Origin: Nitratireductor sp. | GTDB lineage: Bacteria; Pseudomonadota; Alphaproteobacteria; Rhizobiales; Rhizobiaceae | Direction of reading: 5' to 3' | Length of the DNA: 64,000 nucleotides | Assembly: GCF_017794765.1 (NCBI RefSeq) | Contig: NZ_CP051236.1 | Span: 1,175,307 to 1,239,306, forward strand | In this document: positions 33,507-42,398 of the stretch, in pieces | How positions within the stretch are numbered: the stretch's first letter is position 1 | How the letters are laid out: each line of letters begins with the position of its first letter | Program-made: the position numbers and the translations under genes | Notes under the pieces: model-generated | What the model saw: the letters and a program-made list of their open reading frames with translations, nothing else | The model's database searches: none | What the model was told of the DNA's origin: nothing

Positions 33507-34601
33507 TCAAAGCGCGCGTGCAACTGTTGGAATCTCCGCAGTTGGTTCTGCGTGATCTCTGGTCTCGGGTTGCATGGCGGTTCGATATCCCTGGGGCGTG
33601 GTACTGTATAGTGCCCGAAAGGCACGGCTGAAATGCGCCGCGTCGGCAAACCCGGTATCGACGGCAATTTGCGCAATCTTGTCCGTTGTATGGGTCAGCA
33701 GCCAGGCTCCATAGCGCAGGCGCATGTCACGGAAGTAGCGTGAAGGCGTCTGGTTGAGCTCTGCGATGAACCGCCGATCCAGCTGCCTTGGACTGATACC
33801 AGCCTGCCTGGCGAGTTCCGGAACCTGCGGCGGCTCGTTCAGCGACTGCTCCATCAAATGCACAACCCGGCGCACCGCGCTGTCGCGCACATTCTGCATC
33901 TCTCCATAGAAGTGAGCCTGGGGATGCGTTGACGGTCGTACTCCCTGAAGCATCATGTGGCGGATGCTCTGTTGTGCCTTTTCGTGGCCGCAGTGCTGCG
34001 TGATGAGATGCAGTGCCAGGTCGCACGCGCCAGCCGAGCCCGCGCAACTGATCCGGTCGCCGGCATGAATGAAAATGCGGTCGGGGACAGCGCGAATATG
34101 CGGAAACTGCTCCTTGAATGCTTCGAATACATTCCAGTGAACGCACGCGACATAGCCCTCCATGAGACCGGCCCGCGCAATGTTGAAAGTGCCGGTACAA
34201 AGGCCGATGAGTGGTGTCCCGGCTGCTGCCGCGCGATGAAGGTAGTCGTCGAGCCACCGGGGCTGCTGCCTTTCCAGATAGCCGTTGCCGCCGCAAACGG
34301 CGATGTAATCAAACAGCCCGGGGTCGGCCAACTCACTGGTGGGGGTTATCTTCAGACCGCAGCTTGCGGTGACGTCCTTGCCACCCATGATTTCCCAGCC
34401 GCAGGCGATTTGCCGACTGCGACCGCCTTTGTCCGCGGAAAGGCGCATCGCTTCGATGAAACCCGAGAATGCGTTGAGCGTGAAGGATTCGAGCAAGACG
34501 AAGCCGACACGTAATTGCTGTCCCTTTTCCGCAGGCATTCCAGTCTCTGGCCCCGCATGCCACCGCGTTTCGGCAGCTTGGTGTGAAATGCCGGTAAGCA
34601 T
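33507..34601 (-). CDS. GlxA family AraC-type transcriptional regulator
   Basis: About 364 residues. The N-terminal DJ-1/PfpI-like domain (about 25-195) has VGFVLLESFTLNAFSGFIEAM, YIAVCGGNGYL and LIGLCTGTFNIARAG with the nucleophile-elbow Cys position. Two AraC helix-turn-helix motifs follow (VPELARQAGISPRQLDRRF and IAQIAVDTGFADAAHFSRAF). Relatives such as GbdR, CdhR and ArgR-type regulators control betaine, carnitine or amino-acid catabolism. It is divergent from a TRAP/proline-racemase operon, its likely target. The start at MLTGISHQ is chosen; an ATG 21 codons later (MPAEKGQQ) is also possible. Confidence 0.9.
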   Translation of the reverse strand: MLTGISHQAAETRWHAGPETGMPAEKGQQLRVGFVLLESFTLNAFSGFIEAMRLSADKGGRSRQIACGWEIMGGKDVTASCGLKITPTSELADPGLFDYIAVCGGNGYLERQQPRWLDDYLHRAAAAGTPLIGLCTGTFNIARAGLMEGYVACVHWNVFEAFKEQFPHIRAVPDRIFIHAGDRISCAGSAGACDLALHLITQHCGHEKAQQSIRHMMLQGVRPSTHPQAHFYGEMQNVRDSAVRRVVHLMEQSLNEPPQVPELARQAGISPRQLDRRFIAELNQTPSRYFRDMRLRYGAWLLTHTTDKIAQIAVDTGFADAAHFSRAFRALYSTTPQGYRTAMQPETRDHAEPTAEIPTVARAL

Positions 34602-34725
34602 ATCGTTTTGACCAAAAAATTCAATAATGCGTCTGGAATCTTCTCGCCGAGGCCGTGTTCTACGCCTTAATCTCTGCAGGGTAGATCGCTCCGATAGAGT
34701 GCGAGACAACAAGAGGGAACAGGAT

Positions 34726-35709
34726 ATGTTCAAGAAAGCTGTGATGCTTGCGATGGCCGCCGGTCTGGCGCTGTCTGGTTTTCCTGCGATGGCTCAGCAG
34801 ATTCAGCTGAAGGCCAACGTGCCTGGCAATGAAGAAGGCATCGCCTTCCGCTCTGTCCAGCATTTCGCTGATCTGGTCAAGGAAAAGACCGGCGGTGAAG
34901 TCGCCGTGAAGGTGTTTCACTCCAGTGCGCTGGGTGATCAGCCGAGCTCCCTGGAGTCGCTTCAGGTGGGAATTCTCGACATGGCGACCATCGAAACGCC
35001 GATCACGGGCGTGGATCCGGTGCTGGGCGCGACTGCCCTGCCATACATCTTCACTGATCGTGATCACATCGCCCGTGCGCTGGGCGGCGAAGCCGGCGAC
35101 TGGATCCGCGAGAGACTCGCCGCAAAGGGGCTGCGCGTCATCGGTTATCTTGAAGGCGGCTTCCGTCAGATCACGAACAACATTCGTCCGATCGTCACGC
35201 CAGCAGACCTGAAGGGTGTGAAGATGCGCACTCCAGACAGCAAGTTGCGCATCGATATCTTCAACCATTACGGCGCCAATGCCTCTCCGCTTCCGTTCCA
35301 GGAACTATACTCTGCATTGCAGACCGGCGTGTTCGATGGTCAGGAGAATCCGGTCATCTGGGCAAAGAGCACCAAATTCTATGAGGTGCAGAAATACCTC
35401 TCCCTGACCAATCACCTCTACACCGTGACCTATCTCCTGATGAGCGAGAAGGCTTTCCAGAAATTGCCTGAGAACGTTCAGGCGGTTTTTGCAGAAGCCG
35501 GCGAAGAAGCTGTGAAGAAGTCCGTTGAACTGGGCATCGAGGCCGATCGCGATATCGTCGCCTTCCTCAAGGAGAAGGGTATGGAGGTGAACGAGGCCGA
35601 CATCTCCGCCTTCACTGCAGCGTCGGAGGAAGTCTGGTCGAACTGGGTCGCCGAACGGGGCGATGACGCTCAGAAACTGGTCGATCTGATCCGCGCTTCG
35701 GCACAGTGA
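34726..35709 (+). CDS. TRAP transporter substrate-binding protein (DctP family)
   Basis: A 327-residue binding protein with a clear signal peptide (MFKKAVMLAMAAGLALS, cleavage after AMA). Landmarks are VFHSSALGDQPSSLESLQVG, the Arg-bearing LKGVKMRTPDSK that fixes the ligand carboxylate in DctP proteins, and FDGQENPVIWAKSTKFYEVQKYL. It thus binds a carboxylate-containing compound. AGAGGGAACAGG precedes the ATG. The stop overlaps a possible GTG start of the small permease. With the proline racemase-family enzyme three genes on, hydroxyproline or a proline-like ligand is a fair guess only. Confidence 0.94.
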   Translation: MFKKAVMLAMAAGLALSGFPAMAQQIQLKANVPGNEEGIAFRSVQHFADLVKEKTGGEVAVKVFHSSALGDQPSSLESLQVGILDMATIETPITGVDPVLGATALPYIFTDRDHIARALGGEAGDWIRERLAAKGLRVIGYLEGGFRQITNNIRPIVTPADLKGVKMRTPDSKLRIDIFNHYGANASPLPFQELYSALQTGVFDGQENPVIWAKSTKFYEVQKYLSLTNHLYTVTYLLMSEKAFQKLPENVQAVFAEAGEEAVKKSVELGIEADRDIVAFLKEKGMEVNEADISAFTAASEEVWSNWVAERGDDAQKLVDLIRASAQ

Positions 35710-35726
35710 AAAACAGGAGCGCGGAC

Positions 35727-36227
35727 GTGATCAATCGAATTCTTGAAGCGATCTGCGCCGCGCTACTTCTGGCCACGGTCGTTATCGGTTTCATGGCGGT
35801 GATCTACCGCTATGTCTTCGACAGCGCCCTTTCCTGGAGTTTCGAGGCGCTGCTTGGTCTGCTGACCTACATCACTTTCATCGGCGCCTATCTTGCGCTG
35901 CGCAAGAATGCGCATCTGCGTGTGGACTTTCTGGCGAATGCGCTCCCGCGGCCGGGGCGGCTCATGGTGTTCCTTTGCAATCAGGCGCTTATTGGTCTGA
36001 TCGGGCTGCTGATGCTGCGTCAGGGCTGGCGGCAGACTGTGTTGTTCCAGGATCAGACCACGCAGGTACTCGAGATATCCAACGCATATCTCTACGCAGC
36101 CATTCCCGTGTGCGGGTTCTTGATTTGCATTGACGCAGTGACCCGCATTTTCGTCGGTCTACGCCGGTTTTCTGCAGGCCAGGAGCCGTTTGACGAGGCT
36201 CCCATGTCCGGCAAAAGCGAAATCTGA
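35727..36227 (+). CDS. TRAP transporter small permease (DctQ family)
   Basis: A 166-residue protein with four helices in the DctQ layout: helix one VINRILEAICAALLLATVVIG-type hydrophobic segment, YRYVFDSALSWSFEALLGLL, ALRKNAHLRVDFLANALP, and a C-terminal helix. GTG at 35727 follows AGGAG at about eight bases. A GTG at 35706 overlapping the dctP stop would add seven residues and is an alternative. It joins the DctM subunit 8 bases downstream to form the membrane part of the TRAP carrier. Confidence 0.9.
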   Translation: MINRILEAICAALLLATVVIGFMAVIYRYVFDSALSWSFEALLGLLTYITFIGAYLALRKNAHLRVDFLANALPRPGRLMVFLCNQALIGLIGLLMLRQGWRQTVLFQDQTTQVLEISNAYLYAAIPVCGFLICIDAVTRIFVGLRRFSAGQEPFDEAPMSGKSEI

Positions 36228-36235
36228 GACATCCC

Positions 36236-37516
36236 ATGGAACTGCTCTTCGTTCTTTGCATCCTGCTGGGCCTCATCGGAATTGGCCTACCCATTGCGTT
36301 CGCACTCCTGGCGATCGCGATAGGAGTTCTGTTCTTTGGCGACGTCGATCTGGTCATCGTCGCGCAGCGTCTCTATCGGGGTGTCCAGAGTTTCCCGCTT
36401 CTGGCGGTGCCGCTCTTCATTCTGGCCGGTCAGATCATGAGCCGCAGTGGCATCTCTGCCCATCTGGTGGAGTTTGCCAAGACGCTGGTGGGACAGATGC
36501 GTGGCGGCCTCGCGGCGGTGAACATCGTCACCAGCATGTTCTTCGCCGGAATGAGCGGAACTTCCATGTCCGACACTGCGGCTGTCGGGGGCATGCTGAT
36601 CGATCCCATGATCAAGCGTGGTTACAGCCGTGCCTTCACTGCTGCTGTCACGGCATCCTCTTCCACCATCGGCATCATCATTCCGCCCAGCGTTCCCATG
36701 GTCATCCTTGGAGCGTATCTGGGTATTTCGACTGGTGCCCTGTTTGCGGCAGGCATTGTCTCAGGTCTTCTGCTCGGGCTCGCGCTGATTGCGGTCGCCT
36801 GGGGCATTTCGGTCCATCGGGGCTATCCGGTCGAAGAGAAATTCAATGTCCGCGTGATGCTGAAGGCGATGCTGCGGGCGACCCCCGCATTGACAATGCC
36901 TGTCATCATCCTGGGTGGGATCCTCGGGGGTGTTTTCACTCCGACGGAAGCCTCGGCGGTGGCTGTCGTCTACGGAATACTTGTCGGCGTCGTCTATTAT
37001 CGCACACTCACCATCCGTGTTCTCTACGAAACGTTCTGCGAGGCTGCGGTCCTCAGCGGAGCCGTCATGTTCGTCACTGCAACAGCTCATGTGATGGGGT
37101 ATGCCTTCACCTTCGAGCAGCTCGCAGATGGTCTGCTTGGTCCCATCGCACGCATGGACATGTCCCCGGTGACCTTCCTGATCGTGCTCAGTGTAGTGTT
37201 GATCATCGCCGGCACGTTCCTGGACGGCATCGCCATGATTTTCATCGTGGTGCCGCTCTTCTTCCCGGCGGTTCAGCTTCTTGGCATCGACCCGGTGCAT
37301 TTCGGCATGGTTGTCGTTTTGTGCTGGGGCATCGGCCAGCAGACACCACCTGTCGGCGCGGCGCTTTTCATCACCAGCGTGATCGCCCGCGTCAACATTT
37401 TCAGCCTCACGCTCGCCAATCTTCCCTTCGTCGCCGTGATGCTGGTGGTGCTTGGGCTGGTGATCCTGTTTCCCGAGCTGATCGTTCTCTGGGTCCCGCG
37501 CGCCCTCGGTCTCTGA
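36236..37516 (+). CDS. TRAP transporter large permease (DctM family)
   Basis: A 426-residue membrane protein, the usual size for DctM. Family features are FPLLAVPLFILAGQIMSRSG in the first third, FFAGMSGTSMSDTAAVGGML, SSSTIGIIIPPSVPMVILG, FTPTEASAVAVVYG and GQQTPPVGAALFI near the end. It carries sodium-coupled transport of the ligand delivered by the DctP protein encoded upstream. The proline racemase-family gene follows 39 bases later, so the four genes most likely form one transcript under the divergent GlxA-type regulator. Confidence 0.94.
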   Translation: MELLFVLCILLGLIGIGLPIAFALLAIAIGVLFFGDVDLVIVAQRLYRGVQSFPLLAVPLFILAGQIMSRSGISAHLVEFAKTLVGQMRGGLAAVNIVTSMFFAGMSGTSMSDTAAVGGMLIDPMIKRGYSRAFTAAVTASSSTIGIIIPPSVPMVILGAYLGISTGALFAAGIVSGLLLGLALIAVAWGISVHRGYPVEEKFNVRVMLKAMLRATPALTMPVIILGGILGGVFTPTEASAVAVVYGILVGVVYYRTLTIRVLYETFCEAAVLSGAVMFVTATAHVMGYAFTFEQLADGLLGPIARMDMSPVTFLIVLSVVLIIAGTFLDGIAMIFIVVPLFFPAVQLLGIDPVHFGMVVVLCWGIGQQTPPVGAALFITSVIARVNIFSLTLANLPFVAVMLVVLGLVILFPELIVLWVPRALGL

Positions 37517-37555
37517 CCTCCTCTCAGTCTTAAGCATAGAAAAGGACTCATCGAA

Positions 37556-38572
37556 ATGATGAACAAGAACAGATACATCGATGTGATCTACACGCACACC
37601 GATGGTGAGCCCACCTGCATCATCCATGGTGGCATCCCCTATCCACACGGTCTCGATATTGTCGGAAAGCGCCAGTTCATTCGCGACAATTACGATTACA
37701 TCCGCACCGCGCTCCTGCGTGAGCCTCGCGGTCACAACGACATGGTTGGTGTGTTTGTAACGCCGCCCTCCAGCCCTGACGCGGATGCCGGTATGCTGTG
37801 GGCCGATGGCGATGATTTCATGGAAATGTGCGGTCACGGAACCATTGCGCTTTCCATGGCGATGGTCTCGCACGGTTTGGTTCACAATGTTGCGGAGCCC
37901 GTCACCAGGATCCGCTTCGAGACACCGGCCGGCATGGTCGTCTCCGAGGTCGCGTCCGAAAACGGACAGGTTCAGTGGACGCGTTTTCAAAATGTCCCGG
38001 CCTTCGTCCTGGAGCAGGATGTGCCAATTGAGCTGCCTGGCTATGGCGCCCTGACCGCCGACATCGCGTTTGGCGGCAACTTCTTTGCTGTGGTGAAATG
38101 GCCTGACCAGGATCGCCCCATCGGGCCTGAGAATGGTCGACTGCTCTCCGATATGGGCGTTCTGGTGAAAGATCAGATCAATGCAAAGATGGATGTGCGG
38201 CATCCGACCGAGAAGCATATTCAGGGGCTGAACTTCACCACGTTCTGGCAGGATCCGGATCACGCTGACAGCCTCTACCGCAATGTTCACGTGTTCAGCG
38301 ATGGCAAACTCGACCGTTCTCCCGGCGGCACGGGTACCAGCATGATGATGGCGGTGTTCGAGGCACGCGGGAAAATCAAGATCGGGCAGACCATCAAGTC
38401 GGAGGGTCTGCTGGGCTGCGGTCGTTTTGAAGGTTGCCTCCTTGGCGAGACGATGCTTGGCACACAGCGTGCGGTCATTCCCACCGTGAAGGGCACCGCA
38501 AAGGTGGTCGGCTATGCGAAGTGGTTGATTGATCAGACGGACCCGGTGGGCCTCGGTTTCGTGGTGCGCTGA
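37556..38572 (+). CDS. Proline racemase family protein with Gly at the second active-site position
   Basis: A 338-residue member of the proline racemase/hydroxyproline epimerase/trans-3-hydroxyproline dehydratase family. The first active-site motif is intact: MCGHGTI with Cys92. The second, normally SPCGTG in racemases and epimerases or SPTGTG in dehydratases, reads SPGGTGTS with Gly257 here. With only one catalytic acid/base residue, a racemase or epimerase mechanism is unlikely; a dehydratase-like or other one-base reaction is more plausible. Family members make D-proline, epimerise 4-hydroxyproline or dehydrate 3-hydroxyproline. The upstream TRAP carrier and GlxA regulator support imported proline- or hydroxyproline-like substrates. 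Confidence 0.85.
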   Translation: MMNKNRYIDVIYTHTDGEPTCIIHGGIPYPHGLDIVGKRQFIRDNYDYIRTALLREPRGHNDMVGVFVTPPSSPDADAGMLWADGDDFMEMCGHGTIALSMAMVSHGLVHNVAEPVTRIRFETPAGMVVSEVASENGQVQWTRFQNVPAFVLEQDVPIELPGYGALTADIAFGGNFFAVVKWPDQDRPIGPENGRLLSDMGVLVKDQINAKMDVRHPTEKHIQGLNFTTFWQDPDHADSLYRNVHVFSDGKLDRSPGGTGTSMMMAVFEARGKIKIGQTIKSEGLLGCGRFEGCLLGETMLGTQRAVIPTVKGTAKVVGYAKWLIDQTDPVGLGFVVR

Positions 38573-39008
38573 GAACTGCGTCCGGCCCGGTGGCCATTCA
38601 GTACAGGCTTCACCATCGGGCAGCATAAGAATTAAAGCAGGGAAGTCTCAATTCCTGTTTCACAGTGCCGCGAAGCCCAGAGCACGACCTTAAGACATTG
38701 ATCGGATCGATACGCAATTCCCGGTTCAGAAAGTTCATAGAAGCATTCGTAACCGGCATTGCACCCGATCCGATCTCCTTTTATCGACCACCCACACCGC
38801 CATCCGCGCCACCTTCTCGTAACCCCGCTTGGCTCCGGGCTCCGGGTCGAGGATTCACGCGCACTGCGCAGGTATGGTCCAATCGTATCCTGAAAGCTTC
38901 CCCGCACCTTCGTTGAACCGGTCTTCTCTATTCGTCGGGCAAGCCTGCTGACAGTAGTCGAACCATCTCGGGATCCTGCCGAGCCATTTCCGTTGCTTGT
39001 TGTGATCA
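38573..39008. other. Gap with a degenerate tRNA-Gly copy and no convincing gene
   Basis: About 435 bases after the racemase-family gene show no recognisable protein. The middle carries the decayed copy of the tRNA-Gly promoter and 5' half described separately. An open minus-strand frame of 125 codons (38632-39009) is composition noise, without family features. Confidence 0.5.
38818..38903 (+). repeat. Degenerate direct copy of the tRNA-Gly(CCC) promoter and 5' half
   Basis: Bases 38821-38902 align without gaps to 51079-51160 at 64 of 82 identical positions. The match covers the tRNA promoter region and the tRNA from its first base (38868) to the last base of the CCC anticodon, and stops there. 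The copy cannot fold into tRNA because the 3' half is absent. It has the same orientation as the intact tRNA 12,258 bases away. Confidence 0.8.
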
Positions 39009-39281
39009 ATGAGAAGGATGGTCGCCGCAGTCAAAACGAGATTGTCAAATGACAGCGAGGAAGCAGGAAACAGAGAAGCGGCGGTCGTTATTGGTGAAGA
39101 CGCAACAAAACTCATCGAGCAGGCCATCGCCCACGGGCAGGTATTGATTGGCCAGGGCAGAGCCATGGGCGATGCGTCGATGGCGATTTATCGCGTTGTG
39201 AACACTCAGCCGCAGGAAACCGTTGTTTCAGTGATGATAGAGGGTGCGGGCCTGACACCGAAGGACGCATTGACGTATTGA
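39009..39281 (+). CDS. Hypothetical small protein
   Basis: An open frame of 90 codons with no recognised family. The predicted protein is mildly acidic with a helical Ala/Glu-rich middle (GEDATKLIEQAIAHGQVLIG) and no signal or membrane segment. A ribosome site is not clear; ATG codons exist at positions 1 and 4. It lies in a stretch between the decayed tRNA copy and the GntR gene that otherwise appears non-coding. It may be a gene remnant. Confidence 0.3.
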   Translation: MRRMVAAVKTRLSNDSEEAGNREAAVVIGEDATKLIEQAIAHGQVLIGQGRAMGDASMAIYRVVNTQPQETVVSVMIEGAGLTPKDALTY

Positions 39282-39882
39282 TACAATTGCCGTCGAAAAC
39301 ATGCCATGAAAGCGAAAGGCCGACCAGCCAGTCAGGGGGACAGAATGGATTATGTAAAATAACAAGAATATCCCCCTGTCATTCTTGATTGAGTGGATCT
39401 GGCAGGGATGTCTCCAAAAATCTCACTCCTAACAGAGAAAACATGAGCCGGGCTCATCCATACAGAGTGAAGGGCGTCATCGTGTTTTCGGTGTGTGAAC
39501 CGCCTTTCCTCCAGGGGCCTTTCCTTGTTCTGGTGGATGGATCGAAATTGTCACTTTGGTTCGTTTGGGGGGCTTGGCAATCTGCCAGGAGAGGCTTGCC
39601 TGTTTCAGGCATTATACCGATTTGAATGCGGCAGGCGTGGGGGATCGGTTAGAAGCGTCAGCCACCCCGAAATCAGAAATGTATCAGCCGCAGGCAATGA
39701 TGAAGCGTTCGTGAAATGGAGGATGAAGGCGGGGGCACGCCGATCTGCGCGGACCTGGTGGGCCGATTTTTCATTCTCTTTCATGTACTCTATTAACGGT
39801 GCGAGCCTGGTCACTGAAACCTTGGGTGCGATCCGGGCTGGCAGGAACTATCGAGGTTTCGGTTTATCGGCGTAAGGGCAAA
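39282..39882. other. Intergenic stretch upstream of the GntR gene
   Basis: About 600 bases without a supported gene. An 8-base inverted repeat CAGGGGGA (39333) and TCCCCCTG (39371) with 30 bases between is the only noticeable structure. The control region of the GntR gene should be at its right end. Confidence 0.4.
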
Positions 39883-40869
39883 ATGCGAACCAAGACATAT
39901 TATCAACTGGTGCGGGATGTGCTTGCGAAGAACATCGAAACGGGAAGATTGCCGGCCGGTACCCGTCTTTATACGGCCGCGGTGGCCGATCGTCTCGGCA
40001 TCAGCCGTCCCCCCGCAAAGCGCGCGATAGAGATGCTGGCCAGCGAAGGGCTTTTGAGTGCTTTGCCCAAGCAGGGATATCAGGTCAGTGGACCGGATAT
40101 AGGTGCAACCGCCGTGCGCGAGAACCTGCATTTGCTGGATCTCGACTTGTCCATGATGACAAATCAGAGCAATACGCCCTTGGCGCCCCGTTGGGGTGAG
40201 GTCCATGATCGGTTGAAGGGACAGCTTTTGAATGTAATCCCCTTCGGCACCTATCAGATCTCTGAGAGTGCGGTGGCGGAGACCTACGGCGTTTCCCGTA
40301 CGGTGGCGCATGAAGCCTTGGCGCGGCTCGATGCCGAGGGCATCGTCCGCAAGAGCAGGACCTCCCATTGGACTGCCGGTCCTCTTTCGGTGAGGATGCT
40401 CGATGAGGCCCAGGAAATTCGTATCTTGCTGGAACCTGCAGCATTGGTACAGGCGGGGCCGGATATTCCCCGCGAAGAGCTGCTCGCTATTCGGGCCGCC
40501 TTGCGCAACGCGGCTGCCGACGGGCCGGCGCTTTCCATCCCGCGTCTTGCCGAACTGGAAACTGCGCTGCATGTAACTTGCCTTGCGGCGTTGAAAAACC
40601 GTAAGTTGCATGATCTCCTGATACGGCTTCAGTTGGATCACATCGTAAATGAGTTGTTCCGGCGTTATGTCACCACGCCGGATGACCGGGACATGATCGC
40701 AGAGCATTCGCTGGTTATCGATCACTTGCTGATTGGAGACTTTACGGGAGCCGGAGAGGCCTTGCGCTATCATTTGCATGAAGATCACCAAAGAACACGC
40801 GCACGCCTGAAGGTTTTGTCGCTCTTCAGGGAGCCGCAGATTGCCCCCTGGCTTAGTCCGTTGAATTAA
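39883..40869 (+). CDS. GntR-family regulator with two winged helices and an FCD-like domain
   Basis: A 328-residue protein with two GntR winged helix-turn-helix motifs in tandem. The first (about 1-68) has LPAGTRLYTAAVADRLGIS and RAIEMLASEGLL. The second (about 105-165) has FGTYQISESAVAETYGVSRT and ALARLDAEGIVR. The C-terminal helical domain (about 170-315) has the FCD-type pattern LDEAQEIRILLEPAAL, then LHVTCLAALKN and HSLVIDHLLIGDFTGA. Most FadR-type regulators have one such motif. The gene is 10 bases before a solute-binding-like protein without signal peptide, so the two are probably cotranscribed and act together on the downstream transport genes. Confidence 0.85.
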   Translation: MRTKTYYQLVRDVLAKNIETGRLPAGTRLYTAAVADRLGISRPPAKRAIEMLASEGLLSALPKQGYQVSGPDIGATAVRENLHLLDLDLSMMTNQSNTPLAPRWGEVHDRLKGQLLNVIPFGTYQISESAVAETYGVSRTVAHEALARLDAEGIVRKSRTSHWTAGPLSVRMLDEAQEIRILLEPAALVQAGPDIPREELLAIRAALRNAAADGPALSIPRLAELETALHVTCLAALKNRKLHDLLIRLQLDHIVNELFRRYVTTPDDRDMIAEHSLVIDHLLIGDFTGAGEALRYHLHEDHQRTRARLKVLSLFREPQIAPWLSPLN

Positions 40870-40879
40870 GGGGCTGAAG

Positions 40880-42031
40880 ATGCGTGCTGGCAAGACCTCG
40901 GCCCTGCGTGTGATTATTCGAAGCGAGATGATTGGGCAGCCGATCATCGACCGGGCGCGTGTGGAGCTACCATTTCCGATAGTCTTCGAGACGATCGACA
41001 GTCTGGAAAGCTTGCGCCGGGTGATACAGCAGCCCGAAAGCTACGATGTTTACCATCAGTGGCATACGGTTGATCTCATGTGGACCGCGCGTGCGATACA
41101 GCCAATCGAGGTGTCTCGCCTCAGCAATGGCAGCGCGCTTTTGGCGCGTGCGCGCAGGCCGTTGGGCAATTATCCGTTTGCAGGTATATTTGTACAGCCC
41201 GATGGGAGACTCGGTTCTGCTCATAGTTCCCATATTGCAATCATGCCGGTCGCGCAGGGGGTGGATTGCTTCGGTTACAATCCGGCGCTGCGGGAGAAGA
41301 TCGGCGAAGACGAGCCGGAAAGCTGGAGTTGGCTGCTTGATTCCCGCCTGAGAGGTCGGGTCGCACTGCTTGCAGATCCTGTTCTGGGCATGATCGAAGC
41401 CGCGCTGGCGACCGAAGCAGCGGAGGGGCTGCGCTACAACAATGTAGCCAATCTCAGCATCGATGAGATTGATATGGTGGTGGATGGTTTGATCCTGCGC
41501 AAGAAGAAAGGTCACTTCAAAGGGTTCTGGTCCAATTCCGATGAGTCCGTGCGGCTGGCACGACGTGGCGGGGTTCTTATCCAGAGCATGTTCGGGCCTA
41601 CCGTACAGCGTCTGCGTCGTGAGGGCATTCCCCTGCGAGTCGCCAGCGCGGAAGAAGGGGGGCGGGGATGGCATACGGACCTTTGCATCTCAAGGGATAC
41701 GAAAGGTGAGATGCTGGACGCTGCTTATGCTTATCTGGACTGGTGGCTGTCCGGGTTTCCTGGGGCCGCGGTTTCGCGGCAGGGATATTATTCGATCCTT
41801 CCGGAAACGGCGCGCGGGCACCTGAGCACTGAGGAATGGGACTATTGGTACGGCGGAAAGCCAGCGGCGCGAACGCTTCTTGATGGCGATGCACACCCAA
41901 CAATCCGCGAAGGCGATGTCAGGGATGGCGGTTCCTATTATGAGCGCATGGCCAGTGTGCGCGTCTGGAACGCTTTTATGGATGAGCATACTTATCTTAC
42001 CCACCGCTGGCAGGAGTTTCTGAACGCATGA
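40880..42031 (+). CDS. Solute-binding-protein-like protein lacking a signal peptide
   Basis: A 383-residue protein resembling PotD/spermidine-putrescine type binding proteins: FETIDSLESLRRVIQQPESYDVYHQW near the start, DCFGYNPALREKIGEDEPESWSWLLD in the centre, and a late GFPGAAVSRQGYYSILPE. No hydrophobic N-terminal segment is present (MRAGKTSALRVIIRSEMIG), so export by the Sec or Tat path is not expected. No permease follows directly. It is coupled to the double-HTH GntR gene (10-base gap). A cytoplasmic ligand sensor or effector partner for that regulator is an attractive inference; a mis-annotated start is unlikely, because upstream codons belong to the GntR gene. Confidence 0.75.
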   Translation: MRAGKTSALRVIIRSEMIGQPIIDRARVELPFPIVFETIDSLESLRRVIQQPESYDVYHQWHTVDLMWTARAIQPIEVSRLSNGSALLARARRPLGNYPFAGIFVQPDGRLGSAHSSHIAIMPVAQGVDCFGYNPALREKIGEDEPESWSWLLDSRLRGRVALLADPVLGMIEAALATEAAEGLRYNNVANLSIDEIDMVVDGLILRKKKGHFKGFWSNSDESVRLARRGGVLIQSMFGPTVQRLRREGIPLRVASAEEGGRGWHTDLCISRDTKGEMLDAAYAYLDWWLSGFPGAAVSRQGYYSILPETARGHLSTEEWDYWYGGKPAARTLLDGDAHPTIREGDVRDGGSYYERMASVRVWNAFMDEHTYLTHRWQEFLNA

Positions 42032-42398
42032 GCCCCGCATCGGGCGCCGTCACATTTGTCGTTCCCCGACATTCGTTTCGGATGATAAATTATCCATAAG
42101 ATCTGAACTCCGAGCGCATAATTCTATTTTTAAAAAGAAGAATCTCTCTGTGCTTTGGGCGCGCGCGTCCGCAAATGCGGGTGCCTTCGCGCAAGAATCC
42201 GTAAAACTCTAAAATGGATAACCTTGATCGCCGTCCGCTCAGGGCAGGTGGCTGGCGGGTCTCGTCATTGAATGAAGGGTAAGGCTGAATTTTTTAAGGT
42301 GATGGTTTTGCTTCACCAGCGCTGTCTTCTCAAAAAAAGTGTTGATCGCATGCGTTGTTCATTTTAGCTTGATCGAAAGTCACAAGGAGAAACCCATT
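42032..42398. promoter_or_regulatory. Control region before the amidohydrolase-dpp operon
   Basis: An AT-rich 367-base gap. An imperfect palindrome GGATGATAAATTATCCAT lies near 42080, and AAGGAG stands before the amidohydrolase ATG. Operators for the GntR regulator would be expected here, but I cannot point to a confident site. No small gene is supported. Confidence 0.4.

Noticed and set aside
36761-38626. Open frame of 621 codons antisense to the TRAP permease and racemase-family genes
   Set aside because: Low-complexity His/Asp/Arg-rich translation typical of a GC-rich shadow frame; both sense genes are well supported.
39333-39378. Inverted repeat CAGGGGGA/TCCCCCTG as a possible transposon end
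   Set aside because: Arms are only 8 bases, no target duplication or transposase is present, and the match can arise by chance.
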